Positions 37,814-47,087 of a stretch of DNA of 64,000 nt are shown one piece after another (within the stretch, counting starts at the first letter, position 1; every line of letters starts with the position of its first letter). Location: positions 124,001 to 188,000 of the forward strand of contig NZ_VYKJ01000009.1 of NCBI RefSeq assembly GCF_008710095.1, given 5' to 3'. The notes under the pieces are model-generated. The model worked only from the letters and a program-made list of their open reading frames with translations, ran no database searches and was not told the DNA's origin. The DNA is from Affinibrenneria salicis (GTDB taxonomy: Bacteria; Pseudomonadota; Gammaproteobacteria; Enterobacterales; Enterobacteriaceae). A program made the position numbers and the translations under genes.

Positions 37814-40453
37814 ATGTCAGAAATCAGTCGAGCCGTGTTATTCGGCAAATTGGATGGCCTGTTGTTCAGCGCGCTGGAAGGTGCTACCGCATTCTGCAAA
37901 CTCCGCGGCAATCCTTACGTTGAACTGGTTCACTGGCTGCATCAGTTAATGCAGCAGCAGAATGGCGATCTACAGCATATCATCCGCCGCTTTTCACTGG
38001 ACGAGCCGCAGCTGGCGACGGATATCGTCGCCGCGCTGGATCGTCTGCCGCGCGGCGCCAGCTCGATCTCCGATCTCTCTGAACATATTGATACCGCGGT
38101 GGAGCGCGCCTGGGTCTACAGCTCGCTGACCTACAACGCCGCCCGTATCCGCGGCGGCCATCTGATGCTGGGTCTGCTGAAAAATTACGCGCTGCGTCAG
38201 AGCCTGCTCGCCATCTCCCCGCAGTTTTCCCGTCTGAATGCGGATACGCTGATGGATAATTTCGCCGATATGCTGGACGGCAGCGAAGAGTCGCAGGACG
38301 CCGCACCGGCGGCAGCGCCGGCGGAAGGCGCCATACCGGGCAACGCGAAAGGCGGTACGCTACAGCAATATGCGCAGGATCTCACCGCGCGGGCGCGGGA
38401 AGGCAAACTCGACCCGATTGTCGGGCGCGATGATGAAATCCGCCAAATGATCGATATCCTGATGCGTCGTCGGCAGAACAACCCGCTGCTGACCGGCGAA
38501 GCCGGCGTGGGCAAAACCGCGGTGGTTGAAGGCCTGGCCCAGCGCATCGCCTCCGGCGACGTTCCGCCGCCGCTGCGCGGCGTACAGCTCTGGTTGCTGG
38601 ATATCGGCATGCTGCAGGCCGGCGCCGGCATGAAGGGCGAGTTTGAAGCGCGTCTGCGTAGCCTGATCGACGAAGTCCAGTCCAGCCTGACGCCTATCGT
38701 CCTGTTTATCGATGAGATCCATACGTTGATCGGCGCCGGCGGCCAGGCGGGCACCGGCGACGCGGCCAACCTGCTGAAACCGGCGCTGGCTCGCGGCCAA
38801 CTGCGCACCATCGGCGCCACCACCTGGGCCGAATATAAAAAATACATTGAAAAAGATCCGGCGCTGACCCGCCGCTTCCAGGTGGTCCAGGTGCAGGAGC
38901 CGGACGAAGCGCGCGCGTTATTGATGCTGCGCAGCGTCGTCAGCCCTCTGGAACAGCACCATCATATCCTGCTGCTGGACGAAGCCGTCGACGCGGCGGT
39001 GCGTCTTTCACATCGCTATATCCCCGCCCGGCAACTGCCGGATAAGGCCGTGGCGCTGCTGGACACCGCCTGCGCCCGCGTAGCGGTCAGCCAGCACGCC
39101 GAGCCGGCGCAACTGGAAAACTGTCGTCACAGCATGGCCGCGCTGGAAGTCGAACTGGACATCGCGCGGCGTGAAGAGAAAGTCGGTCTGTGCGGCCCGC
39201 AGAGAGCCGAACAGATCCGGCTGGCGCTGAGTGAAAAAGAGCAGGAAAAGGCGACGCTGGAGCAGCGCTGGCAGGAAGAGAAAACGTTAATTAATCAAAT
39301 TATCGCGCTGCGCGCCCAACTGCATCGCGGCGATACGGACGACACGGACGGCGTGGACAAGGCGGATGCCCAGCGTCAGGAACTGGCCGAACTGCAGTTG
39401 CGTCTTCAGACGCTGCAGGGCGAGTCGCCGCTGATTTTCGCCGCCGTCGATGCCAATATCGTGGCGACCGTGGTCTCCGACTGGACCGGCATCCCGCTGG
39501 GTAAAATGGTTAAAAATGAAATTGATGCGGTGCTAAAGCTGGCCGACACGCTGAACCAGCGCGTTATCGGTCAACAACATGGTCTGGAGCTGATAGCTCG
39601 CCGGGTGCAAACCTCGCGCGCCAGACTGGACGACCCGAACAAGCCGGTGGGTGTATTTATGCTCTGCGGCCCGTCCGGCGTGGGGAAAACCGAAACGGCG
39701 CTGGCGCTGGCGGAAACGCTGTACGGCGGCGAACAGAATATCATCACCATCAATATGAGCGAATTTCAGGAAGCGCATACCGTTTCGACGCTTAAAGGCG
39801 CGCCTCCGGGCTATGTCGGGTACGGCGAAGGCGGCGTGCTGACGGAAGCGGTACGCCGTCGTCCGTACAGCGTGGTGCTGCTCGATGAGATCGAAAAGGC
39901 GCACCCCGACGTGCATGAAATCTTCTTCCAGGTGTTCGACAAAGGCTGGATGGAAGACGGCGAAGGGCGGCATATCGATTTCCGCAATACGATAATCATT
40001 CTGACTTCCAACGTCGGCACCAACATTGTCGCCGGTCTGTGTTCGGATCCGGAACTGCTGCCCGAACCGGAAGCGCTGACTCAGGCGCTGCGCCAGCCGC
40101 TGCTGGAGGTCTTTCCGCCGGCGCTGCTGGGCCGCCTGCTGGTCATTCCTTATTACCCGCTGAGCGATAGCGTCCTGCAGCAGATCGTCCGGCTGCAGCT
40201 GAACCGCATTGAGCAGCGGCTCAACAAGAACCACGGCATCGCCACCCTGATCGGGGATGAGGTGATTGAACAGATCGTTAAGCGTTGTACCGAAGTAGAA
40301 TCCGGAGGACGAATGGTGGACGCCATTCTGACCAATACGCTTCTTCCTCAAATAAGTCAGAAAATTCTTGCTGCCAGCGCCCGGGATGAAAAATATCATC
40401 AATTGCGGATTTCGCTGGAGCAGGGGGAATTCCACTACCAGTTTGAAGCCTGA
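37814..40453 (+). CDS. clpV: T6SS sheath-recycling AAA+ ATPase ClpV
   Basis: ClpV (TssH) disassembles contracted TssBC sheath. The 879-residue protein has an N-terminal Clp domain that binds TssC, a first AAA+ module (Walker A GEAGVGKT near residue 230, Walker [16 protein letters not shown] near 298), a coiled-coil middle part with Glu/Gln-rich helices (about 435-540), and a second AAA+ module (Walker A GPSGVGKT near 618, Walker [15 protein letters not shown] near 690). All catalytic motifs are intact. Confidence 0.97.
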   Translation: MSEISRAVLFGKLDGLLFSALEGATAFCKLRGNPYVELVHWLHQLMQQQNGDLQHIIRRFSLDEPQLATDIVAALDRLPRGASSISDLSEHIDTAVERAWVYSSLTYNAARIRGGHLMLGLLKNYALRQSLLAISPQFSRLNADTLMDNFADMLDGSEESQDAAPAAAPAEGAIPGNAKGGTLQQYAQDLTARAREGKLDPIVGRDDEIRQMIDILMRRRQNNPLLTGEAGVGKTAVVEGLAQRIASGDVPPPLRGVQLWLLDIGMLQAGAGMKGEFEARLRSLIDEVQSSLTPIVLFIDEIHTLIGAGGQAGTGDAANLLKPALARGQLRTIGATTWAEYKKYIEKDPALTRRFQVVQVQEPDEARALLMLRSVVSPLEQHHHILLLDEAVDAAVRLSHRYIPARQLPDKAVALLDTACARVAVSQHAEPAQLENCRHSMAALEVELDIARREEKVGLCGPQRAEQIRLALSEKEQEKATLEQRWQEEKTLINQIIALRAQLHRGDTDDTDGVDKADAQRQELAELQLRLQTLQGESPLIFAAVDANIVATVVSDWTGIPLGKMVKNEIDAVLKLADTLNQRVIGQQHGLELIARRVQTSRARLDDPNKPVGVFMLCGPSGVGKTETALALAETLYGGEQNIITINMSEFQEAHTVSTLKGAPPGYVGYGEGGVLTEAVRRRPYSVVLLDEIEKAHPDVHEIFFQVFDKGWMEDGEGRHIDFRNTIIILTSNVGTNIVAGLCSDPELLPEPEALTQALRQPLLEVFPPALLGRLLVIPYYPLSDSVLQQIVRLQLNRIEQRLNKNHGIATLIGDEVIEQIVKRCTEVESGGRMVDAILTNTLLPQISQKILAASARDEKYHQLRISLEQGEFHYQFEA

Positions 40454-40479
40454 AGCCACTTTACCAGAGAGTTATCATC

Positions 40480-41985
40480 ATGCCGGAAATTGACAATAAG
40501 AATCCTAATGCGCTCCCTATCGGCTACCGATTCAATGAATTTGAGATTCAGGAAGTCATCGGCGGCGGTGGCTTCGGCATTGTATACCGCGCCTGGGATC
40601 ATCAGTTGCAAAGAACCATCGCGATCAAGGAATACATGCCGTCGTCGCTGGCCGTGCGTAATGAGGACTATACGCTAGGCCTGCGCGGAGAGCGTTTCAG
40701 CAAAACCTTCCAGGCCGGTCTAAACAGTTTCATTAAAGAGGCCCGTCTGTTGGCCCGCTTCAACCACCCCAGCCTGCTGCACGTTATCCGCTTTTGGGTG
40801 CAGAACGATACGGCCTATATGGGAACTCAGTTTTATAGCGGCACCACGCTGAAGAACCTGTATCAGCAGCAGCCGGAGATCATTAACGAAGAGTGGATAC
40901 GCCGCCTCTTGCCGCCGCTGTTCGGCGCCATCAATACCATTCACCGGGAAGGCTATCTGCATCGGGATATCTCCCTGGACAACATCCAGATTCAGGAGAA
41001 CTTTCTGCCGGTGCTGCTGGACTTTGGCTCCGCGCGCAAGGAAATCAGCAACCTCTCCGACGAAACCGAGACCATGCTGAAACCCGGTTTTGCGCCGATC
41101 GAACAGTACACAGAAAACAATGACGGCGATCAGGGTCCCTGGACCGATATCTATGCGCTGGGCGCCGTCCTCCACACGCTGATCGTCGGGTCGCCGCCGC
41201 CGGTCAGCGTGGTGCGCAGCATCGAAGACGTGTATCAGCCGCTGGCCGAACGACGCCCGCCCGGCTATTCCCTGCCGCTGTTGACCGCGATCGACAAGGC
41301 GCTCTCTCTGCGGCCGGAAGATCGTCCGCAGGTAATTGACGAATTCGCGCAACTGCTGGAGTTGTCCGTTTCCGAAGTGAACGATATTGTGGGCGCATCC
41401 AGCCGGATGCCTGGCACCATGCTGGTGGCGGTTGGTCAGGCGGAAAAAGTCAGCGAGACGGAGCAGAAAAAACAGCGTCTGCTGGGGTGGCTAAAACCGC
41501 TGGGCATCGGCGCCGGTATGGCGCTGGCCGCCTTCGTCGGCGTAATGGTCGGGCTCAGTCAGGGTAAAGACGACACGGATGACGGCAGTCTGGCGCTGGC
41601 CAATAACGCGCCGGCGGCGCAGCCCCAGCCAATGCCACGCGCGCCTGCGGCACGGCCCGCAAACGATGCGCCGGCGCCGGCTCAGACTGCCGCCGACGAC
41701 GCACTTGCGTCTACCCAGCCGCCGGCGCAGGAGCAACCCGCGGCCGAACCCGAGCCGGTCGCGCCGCCGCCGCTGATTGCGCGAGTCTATTTTAAACTGT
41801 CTCCCGGCGACAGCGTACTGCTGAACGACGACAGCCAGGCCATCACCCCGGACGGCAATGGTTTCGTCGTGATGCAATTGCCCGCCGGTCAGCACCAGCT
41901 CACCATCCAGAGTCAAAATAAACGCCGTCAGCAGTCGCTGATCATCGATAAGCCGGGCACCTGGCTTATCAATCCTGCAGGTTAA
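40480..41985 (+). CDS. ppkA: T6SS Ser/Thr protein kinase PpkA
   Basis: PpkA phosphorylates the FHA protein and triggers assembly. The kinase domain has the Gly loop IGGGGFGIVYRA near residue 27, the Lys in IAIKEYM near 50, catalytic HRDISLDN near 161 and DFGSAR near 182. A transmembrane helix lies at about 345-363 (GIGAGMALAAFVGVMVGLS), followed by a Pro/Ala-rich linker and a small C-terminal domain in the periplasm. At 501 residues it lacks the larger periplasmic sensor found in P. aeruginosa PpkA. Confidence 0.93.
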   Translation: MPEIDNKNPNALPIGYRFNEFEIQEVIGGGGFGIVYRAWDHQLQRTIAIKEYMPSSLAVRNEDYTLGLRGERFSKTFQAGLNSFIKEARLLARFNHPSLLHVIRFWVQNDTAYMGTQFYSGTTLKNLYQQQPEIINEEWIRRLLPPLFGAINTIHREGYLHRDISLDNIQIQENFLPVLLDFGSARKEISNLSDETETMLKPGFAPIEQYTENNDGDQGPWTDIYALGAVLHTLIVGSPPPVSVVRSIEDVYQPLAERRPPGYSLPLLTAIDKALSLRPEDRPQVIDEFAQLLELSVSEVNDIVGASSRMPGTMLVAVGQAEKVSETEQKKQRLLGWLKPLGIGAGMALAAFVGVMVGLSQGKDDTDDGSLALANNAPAAQPQPMPRAPAARPANDAPAPAQTAADDALASTQPPAQEQPAAEPEPVAPPPLIARVYFKLSPGDSVLLNDDSQAITPDGNGFVVMQLPAGQHQLTIQSQNKRRQQSLIIDKPGTWLINPAG

Positions 41986-42000
41986 CCAGAATGATGCCGT

Positions 42001-42030
42001 CCCGCAGAGCTGATTAATCAGCTCTGCGGG
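42001..42030. terminator. Perfect 30-bp palindrome between ppkA and vgrG
   Basis: Positions 42001-42015 are the exact reverse complement of 42016-42030, centred on ATTAAT. The plus-strand tail GAGTTCCTTATTCTC is only partly T-rich. It may terminate or attenuate operon 2 before vgrG, giving vgrG its own control. Confidence 0.6.
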
Positions 42031-42065
42031 GAGTTCCTTATTCTCTTATTTGTCGGATAAACGCT

Positions 42066-44006
42066 ATGGATCGTATTACGGTACACTCCCCTCTGCCTTT
42101 CGATGAACTCATGTTCTGGTCGCTTTCCGGCCGTGAGGCGCTCTCCGAGTCTTTCTCCCTGACCGTCGAGTTGCTCAGTCCCTCCGCTCGCCTCGACCGC
42201 CGTTCTCTGCTTGGTCAGCCGCTCACCGTCGTCATCCCGCTCCCCGGACTGCTCATCAGCAGCGGACAGCGTCTCATCAACGGCAAAATCACCGCCGTCA
42301 GCGTCCGCAGCCAGGAAATCAGCGGCACACGCTACGCCCTTTACCAGTTGCGCCTTGAACCCGACCTCTGGCCGATGAAGCGTGACCGCAACTTCCGTAT
42401 CTTCCAGCAGCAGACCGCCGTGCAGATTATCAAGACCCTGCTCGACGAGCATAACGTCAACGTTGAAGACCACCTCACCAACGCCTATCGCAGTTGGGAA
42501 TACTGCGTGCAGTACAACGAGAGCTCTTTCGACTTCATCAGCCGGTTGATGGAACTGGAAGGTATCGCCTACTACTTCCGCCATGAAGCCGACAAACACA
42601 CCCTGATCCTTGTCGATGCCCCGCAGCAGTACACCTCGTTCAGCGGCTATGAGACCATTCCCTATCATCTCACCCCGTCCGGCGGCACCACCAGCAGCGA
42701 GGGCATCAGCCAGTGGGCGGTGCACGATATCGTTACCCCCGGCATCTACAGTCATGATGACTACGATTTTCGCAAGCCCAACGCCTGGCTGTTCCAGGCG
42801 CGTCAAAATCCCGTCTCTCCCACTCCGGGACAGATTGACGTTTATGACTGGCCCGGCCGCTTTGTCGAACACGAACACGGCGAATTCTATGCCCGCATCC
42901 GTCAGGAAGCCTGGCAGACCGAGCACGAACAAATCAGCGCCACCGCCACCGCGCTCGGCATCGCGCCCGGCCACACCTTTACCCTGTACAATGCCCCGTT
43001 CCCCGACGACAACGGCGAATACCTCACTCTGGCCGCCCACTATTTCCTGCGTGAGAACCGCTATGTCAGCGGCGCCGGCAATGAAACCGAACACCGTATC
43101 GACTTTACCGTCATTCCCGCCGCCGTCCCCTTCCGTCCGGCCCAGCGCACCCCGTGGCCAAAAACCAGCGGCCCGCAGACCGCCCGCGTGGTCGGGCCCG
43201 AAGGCGAATCCATCTGGACCGATAAATATGGCCGCATCAAGCTGAAGTTCCACTGGGACAGGCTGGCGAAAGGCGACGATACCAGCTCCTGCTGGGTACG
43301 CGTTTCCAGCGCCTGGGCTGGTCAGGGCTTTGGCGGCGTGCAAATTCCGCGCGTCGGCGACGAGGTGGTGGTGGACTTTATCAACGGCGACCCCGACCGC
43401 CCCATTATTACCGGCCGGGTGTACAACGAGGCCAGCATGCCCCCCTGGGCGCTGCCCGCCGCCGCTACCCAGATGGGCTTTATGAGCCGCTCCAAAGACG
43501 GCACGCCCGACAACGCCAACACCTTGCGCTTTGAGGACAAGACTGGCGAAGAACAAGTGTGGCTGCATGCCGAGCGCAATATGGATATTGATGTTGAGAA
43601 TGATGAAACTCACATCATCGAAAAAAATCACACCCATTTTGTTGGAGCCAAAGAAGAATTACGTGTGACAGAAGACCAAATAACCGGAGTAAGAGGCGAC
43701 TCGACCAGAATAACTGGACAAAAACGCATTGATAATGCGGTCGATACTTTTACTATCGGGTCCGGTAAATCCATCCGTCTTGAGTGTGGGCTCAGCGTGC
43801 TGGAGCTCACCGCCGAAGGCGACATTAATATCAAGGGCCTCAATTTTAATATTACTGTCGATAAAAGCGGACAAATCAATACGTCTTCGGGTGAATTACA
43901 TCTAAACCCGTCGGGTGGACATGCGGCCACCACCGAACCGGGAAAACAGCATCAGGAAAATATTCAGTCCGCTCTGGATAGTTTCTTCCCACCCGCGAAG
44001 AAATAA
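42066..44006 (+). CDS. vgrG: T6SS spike protein VgrG
   Basis: VgrG (TssI) is the trimeric spike at the tip of the Hcp tube and carries effectors. The 646-residue protein has the gp27-like part (about residues 1-330, with YNESSFDFISRLMELEGIAYYF), the OB-fold segment (WTDKYGRIKLKFHWDR, DEVVVDFINGDPDRPIITG, about 385-460) and the C-terminal beta-helix spike (DIDVENDETHIIEKNHTHFVG to the end). No extra toxin domain is fused. From about 43585 base composition drops sharply in GC while the frame stays open, so the spike tail has a different history from the rest. Confidence 0.96.
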   Translation: MDRITVHSPLPFDELMFWSLSGREALSESFSLTVELLSPSARLDRRSLLGQPLTVVIPLPGLLISSGQRLINGKITAVSVRSQEISGTRYALYQLRLEPDLWPMKRDRNFRIFQQQTAVQIIKTLLDEHNVNVEDHLTNAYRSWEYCVQYNESSFDFISRLMELEGIAYYFRHEADKHTLILVDAPQQYTSFSGYETIPYHLTPSGGTTSSEGISQWAVHDIVTPGIYSHDDYDFRKPNAWLFQARQNPVSPTPGQIDVYDWPGRFVEHEHGEFYARIRQEAWQTEHEQISATATALGIAPGHTFTLYNAPFPDDNGEYLTLAAHYFLRENRYVSGAGNETEHRIDFTVIPAAVPFRPAQRTPWPKTSGPQTARVVGPEGESIWTDKYGRIKLKFHWDRLAKGDDTSSCWVRVSSAWAGQGFGGVQIPRVGDEVVVDFINGDPDRPIITGRVYNEASMPPWALPAAATQMGFMSRSKDGTPDNANTLRFEDKTGEEQVWLHAERNMDIDVENDETHIIEKNHTHFVGAKEELRVTEDQITGVRGDSTRITGQKRIDNAVDTFTIGSGKSIRLECGLSVLELTAEGDINIKGLNFNITVDKSGQINTSSGELHLNPSGGHAATTEPGKQHQENIQSALDSFFPPAKK

Positions 44007-44009
44007 TCA

Positions 44010-44154
44010 GGGAAATGAATGGGGAGTAAATACTCAATGTTTACCTGGAGAAAAGTTACCGCAGGCTGATTTCGAAGCGGCAATCCATACAGGGGGCATA
44101 GTAAAAGGAATTGATTATACCGCAACCAATATATTAACTGGAGAAACGCTATAA
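44010..44154 (+). pseudogene. Fragment of an unidentified coding sequence after vgrG
   Basis: An open frame of normal protein-like composition (GNEWGVNTQCLPGEKLPQAD, then AAIHTGGIVKGIDYTATN) runs from just after the vgrG stop to 44154. It has no in-frame ATG, GTG or TTG of its own. I read it as the surviving piece of a deleted cargo or adaptor gene, or a former tail of vgrG in another frame. The family is not recognised. Confidence 0.4.
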
Positions 44155-44171
44155 TTTTTGTAAAAAGATTA

Positions 44172-44411
44172 ATGGTAAACCCCTGGGATTTTATTTTTTA
44201 TCGATCTCAAGATAATGATTATATTATTAAAGTGGTTTCAAGTGAAGGCATATATAAAACAGATATTGAACGTTTTTTTAAAATCAATAATCTTAAAGAA
44301 AAAAATGATATAACTCTTAATGATTTAAAAAAAATAGCAAAAGAGATTAGGGATTCATATCCTAATCAAAAATATCAAGAAATTCCTTACGCGGAAGTCG
44401 TCGAGGAATAG
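44172..44411 (+). CDS. Repeat-domain small protein, unit A (candidate immunity)
   Basis: The 79-residue product (MVNPWDFIFYRSQDNDYIIK...) is not recognised. It shares its C-terminal pattern (about 40 residues ending LKKIAKEIRDSYPNQKYQEIP) with the ORFs at 46021 and 46497. Alignment suggests that the unit begins upstream of the ATG (AIIFVKRL in frame), so the N terminus may be truncated or the start mis-assigned. No signal peptide is present. The ribosome site is weak. It lies where effector-specific immunity genes usually follow vgrG. Confidence 0.5.
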   Translation: MVNPWDFIFYRSQDNDYIIKVVSSEGIYKTDIERFFKINNLKEKNDITLNDLKKIAKEIRDSYPNQKYQEIPYAEVVEE

Positions 44412-44414
44412 GGA

Positions 44415-44525
44415 ATGATTCAAGCGCATGAAGAGCCAATTACTCGATTGTCGCAATCAGGCGTTGATAAAAGCGATTCGTTAGACCGGGTGGGATCCCA
44501 GGGCAAGAGCGTGAATATTTTTTAA
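44415..44525 (+). pseudogene. Truncated 36-codon ORF with strong ribosome site
   Basis: GAGGAATAGGGA stands directly before the ATG at 44415, the best ribosome site in this zone. The frame (MIQAHEEPITRLSQSGVDK...) ends after 36 residues at 44525. It looks like the first part of a larger gene, perhaps an effector or the next immunity gene, cut by a deletion. The family is not recognised. Confidence 0.4.
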
Positions 44526-44701
44526 ACATTAATGATCTTGTCCTTATACAAGTAAGCCGAGTCCATTGCCGCACCGGGGCGGGATCCCACTTTACTTATT
44601 GAAATAGAGAACTTATTTCGATTTCATTGATCTGAGTTTTATTCATCCCCCAACCTCAGTGAAAGATAATGACTATCTTTAATTAGATCAATGTAATACC
44701 T
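44526..44701. other. Decayed stretch before the IS1 element
   Basis: Short protein-like pieces broken by stops are seen. An inverted pair GTGGGATCCC (44489-44498) and GGGATCCCAC (44572-44581) flanks the start of this stretch. Confidence 0.4.
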
Positions 44702-44760
44702 GCTGATGCCTTGAGGCTGGAGATTTGTGTAAAATACGCTTTTTATCTGGATCTCCTGTT

Positions 44761-45036
44761 ATAGCCAGGATTTCTGTTTCTTGTCGGTTTTGTGGTTAAA
44801 CGCGCCCGGTACGCAAACATGGCACCAGGCATGCCGGATATCCGCGTTTTCGTTGCCTTGAATGTCGTAAACGCTTTCAGCTTGAGTATACTTACGAAGT
44901 CCATAAGCCCGGAACTAAAGAAAAGATGGTCAATATGACGATGAACGGTTCCGATGTCAGAGACACAGTTCGGACACTGAAAGTTGGCATCAATACGGTC
45001 ATTCGGACGTTAAAAAGCTCACGCCGAAGCAAGTGA
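44761..45036 (+). pseudogene. insA: IS1 InsA, start codon lost and nonsense codon
   Basis: Reading from 44761 gives the 91-residue length of InsA, with the zinc-finger Cys pairs (CRFC, CLEC) and the helix-turn-helix end VGINTVIRTLKSSRRSK. The first codon is ATA in place of ATG and codon 13 is TAA, so no InsA can be made. Confidence 0.8.
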
Positions 45037-45457
45037 GCGGCAAAGCCGTTGTGTATGAAAATATTGCACTGATTTGTGAAGTTGACGAACAGTGGTCTTA
45101 TGTTGGCAGCAAAGCCAACAGACACTGGCTATGGTATGGCTTTGACACCAGGAGAAAACAAGTTGTTGCCCATATTTTTGGGCCGAGAACAGAGGCTACC
45201 TGCCGCAAACTCCACGAGTTATTATCACCGTTTAACGTTGGTTGTATCACGACGGAGACTGGGGGAGTTATGCCAGAGAGGTACCGAAGGAAAAGCATCT
45301 GACCGGCAAGATTTTTACTCAGCGCATTGAGCGCAACAACCTGACGCTGAGAACGCGAATCAAACGACTGGCCCGCAAAACCATCTGCTTCTCACACTCT
45401 ATTGAGCTTCATGAAAAAGTCATCGGAGCCCTCATCGAAAAATACATATTCTACTAA
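45033..45457 (+). pseudogene. insB: IS1 InsB transposase, frameshifted
   Basis: Two frames together give the DDE transposase: EVDEQWSYVGSKANRHWLWY and VVAHIFGPRTEAT to about 45255, then DWGSYAREVPKEKHLTGKIF and IERNNLTLRTRIKRLARKT to 45457. A one-base deletion near 45256 (ACGGAGACTGG for ACGGATGACTGG) breaks the frame at the second catalytic Asp. Confidence 0.82.
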
Positions 45458-45473
45458 TTGGATGCATCACCCT

Positions 45474-46001
45474 ATGGCGGATGGTATGACAAAAATTATC
45501 CGAAAAAGTAAAGTATATGTAGTTGCCGTCAGCGCATTATTCAACTCAGGAATAGCAGTAGCAAAAATGAATAGCACAGACATCTGGTCATTCATAGAGA
45601 AAACAAGTACCGCTATTGAAAATGTCACCACGCAATCTATTGATTCACTTCCGCTCCCCGTCACACAGGTATCAGAAAATGAGTATGTAAATTTTTACAA
45701 AGGCAAGGATGTTACCCTTTCTGATTCATCCAAAATTATGGATATCGACCTTCGACTGAGCAAAGTATCCGATGGAATGGCGCCGTTCCTCTCTTTCTCA
45801 TACTCAGGCCATTGTCTCGCTCTTAATGACATCAGGAAAAGATACGGTGAATTAACCTTAACCGACTATCCCAGAGGGCGCTCAGAAGATGAGATGACAA
45901 GCCATACTACGCCCGCGAATAAAAAGGGACAAAAAATCACATTCAGCTTTACTGAAAAAGGACAGAACTGTCTGAATAAAGTAATTATTTCCAACGAATA
46001 A
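45474..46001 (+). CDS. Secreted protein of unknown family, candidate immunity
   Basis: The ATG at 45474 gives 175 residues; an ATG at 45486 gives 171 and fits a signal peptide better (MTKIIRKSKVYVVAVSAL, cleavage after AVA). The mature part has two Cys and ends in a beta-rich, Lys/Thr-rich stretch (GQKITFSFTEKGQNCLNKV). I do not recognise the family. The IS1 right end lies two bases before the first ATG, so the native ribosome site and promoter are probably gone. A periplasmic protein in this place would suit immunity to a cell-wall or membrane effector. Confidence 0.55.
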   Translation: MADGMTKIIRKSKVYVVAVSALFNSGIAVAKMNSTDIWSFIEKTSTAIENVTTQSIDSLPLPVTQVSENEYVNFYKGKDVTLSDSSKIMDIDLRLSKVSDGMAPFLSFSYSGHCLALNDIRKRYGELTLTDYPRGRSEDEMTSHTTPANKKGQKITFSFTEKGQNCLNKVIISNE

Positions 46002-46020
46002 CGGAAATAATCCTCATTAT

Positions 46021-46395
46021 ATGCCAGAGCGTCTTCGTATTATCATCAAATTTTCTTTTACCGACAAGATTGATTGGGATGCTGTTATGTCTACTAAAGA
46101 TATGAACAGAGGAACTAATTGCAAGGATTATGACTTAAAGGCAAGGGGATTTATGATTAAATTTAATATATTATACAAAAAAAAGGGAGATTATTTTATT
46201 CTGGAAAATAAAAATCAAAAATATATCGCTATGATTTGGCCTGGCGGTCACCGGGATGAGACCAGGTGTTTTAAATTAATCAACGATGATGTGATAATGT
46301 ACTCTAATTATGAAGACATGGCCTCTTTTGCTGATAAAATTAGAAATAATTATAGCATTTATAAAATCCGGGAAGTACCCACACCAGATTTTTAG
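46021..46395 (+). CDS. Repeat-domain small protein, unit B (candidate immunity)
   Basis: The open frame gives 124 residues. The conserved unit begins near MIKFNILYKKKGDYFIL (from 46153) and ends YEDMASFADKIRNNY..KIREVP. Starts at 46021, 46087 and 46153 are all possible; GGGATG before 46087 is the best ribosome site. No signal peptide is seen. It shares the unit with ORFs 44172 and 46497 and is AT-rich like them. Confidence 0.5.
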   Translation: MPERLRIIIKFSFTDKIDWDAVMSTKDMNRGTNCKDYDLKARGFMIKFNILYKKKGDYFILENKNQKYIAMIWPGGHRDETRCFKLINDDVIMYSNYEDMASFADKIRNNYSIYKIREVPTPDF

Positions 46396-46496
46396 CCTAC
46401 ACACGTTCACCCGATTGAAAATAAATCCATCGTTTTATCAGCATTCTTTAATTAACACATTGATATGATATTAGAGTAATCACAAAGAATTTCTTG

Positions 46497-47087
46497 ATGA
46501 ATGCGAAGTTATTATACATTAGCAAGCTATACTACAGTCTTTATTCGTTAGAAGATAAATTTATTATATCCATCGTTTTCTTTCACTCTTATATTGACAC
46601 GAATGACTATTTTTGGCTACAGCCCGAAGATAGAATAAAATATCCTACGTGCGGCAGCCTGTATTCACTGGTCGAATTAATAAGGAAAACGCCAGAGGAT
46701 TACAAACACCGAATCGTCCCCAGGACTATTAGTAATACCTTTCACATTAAAAATCAAAAACCAAAGTATGATGACCCCGATAATATCTATCATGCTAATG
46801 ATAACAACGCTGAATCCATCCCCCCCACGATAGAAGCAAAGATAATATATTCCCGCAGAGGAAACTTATTACTACTGAAATCTGATTCATTTTATATGAT
46901 CTCGGTATTATTCCCCAATTACTACCCTAATACTCACTTTGACATCAGTAAAAAATATAAGCTTAATGAACATGATGTAAAAAACAAAGACAATATTAGT
47001 TATATAGAAGCTCTGGCCGACGCCATCAGAAAAAGTCCAGATGAATTTGCAAACCGGGAAATAAAAAACGTTAACATCACTTCGTAA
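46497..47087 (+). CDS. Repeat-domain protein with two units (candidate immunity)
   Basis: The ATG at 46497 gives 196 residues made of two copies of the domain seen singly in the two ORFs upstream: unit C1 (KLYYSLYSLEDKFIISIVFF ... LVELIRKTPEDYKHRIVP, about 11-80) and unit C2 (KIIYSRRGNLLLLKSDSFYM ... IEALADAIRKSPDEFANREI, about 118-193), joined by an Asn/Asp-rich linker. I do not recognise the family. Fusion of two units in one protein supports real, selected coding. The ribosome site is weak. Confidence 0.55.
   Translation: MNAKLLYISKLYYSLYSLEDKFIISIVFFHSYIDTNDYFWLQPEDRIKYPTCGSLYSLVELIRKTPEDYKHRIVPRTISNTFHIKNQKPKYDDPDNIYHANDNNAESIPPTIEAKIIYSRRGNLLLLKSDSFYMISVLFPNYYPNTHFDISKKYKLNEHDVKNKDNISYIEALADAIRKSPDEFANREIKNVNITS

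Larger units (their letters stand above)
44702..45471 (+). mobile_element. IS1-family insertion sequence, inactivated
   Basis: The right end GATGCATCACC (45461-45471) and the left end GCTGATGC (44702) match the IS1 terminal repeat GGTGATGC in inverted orientation. The length of 770 bp agrees with IS1 (768 bp). Both transposase frames, insA and insB, are recognisable but broken. No target-site duplication is visible (left flank GTAATACCT, right flank CTATGGCGG), which suggests a deletion or rearrangement next to it. Confidence 0.85.
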
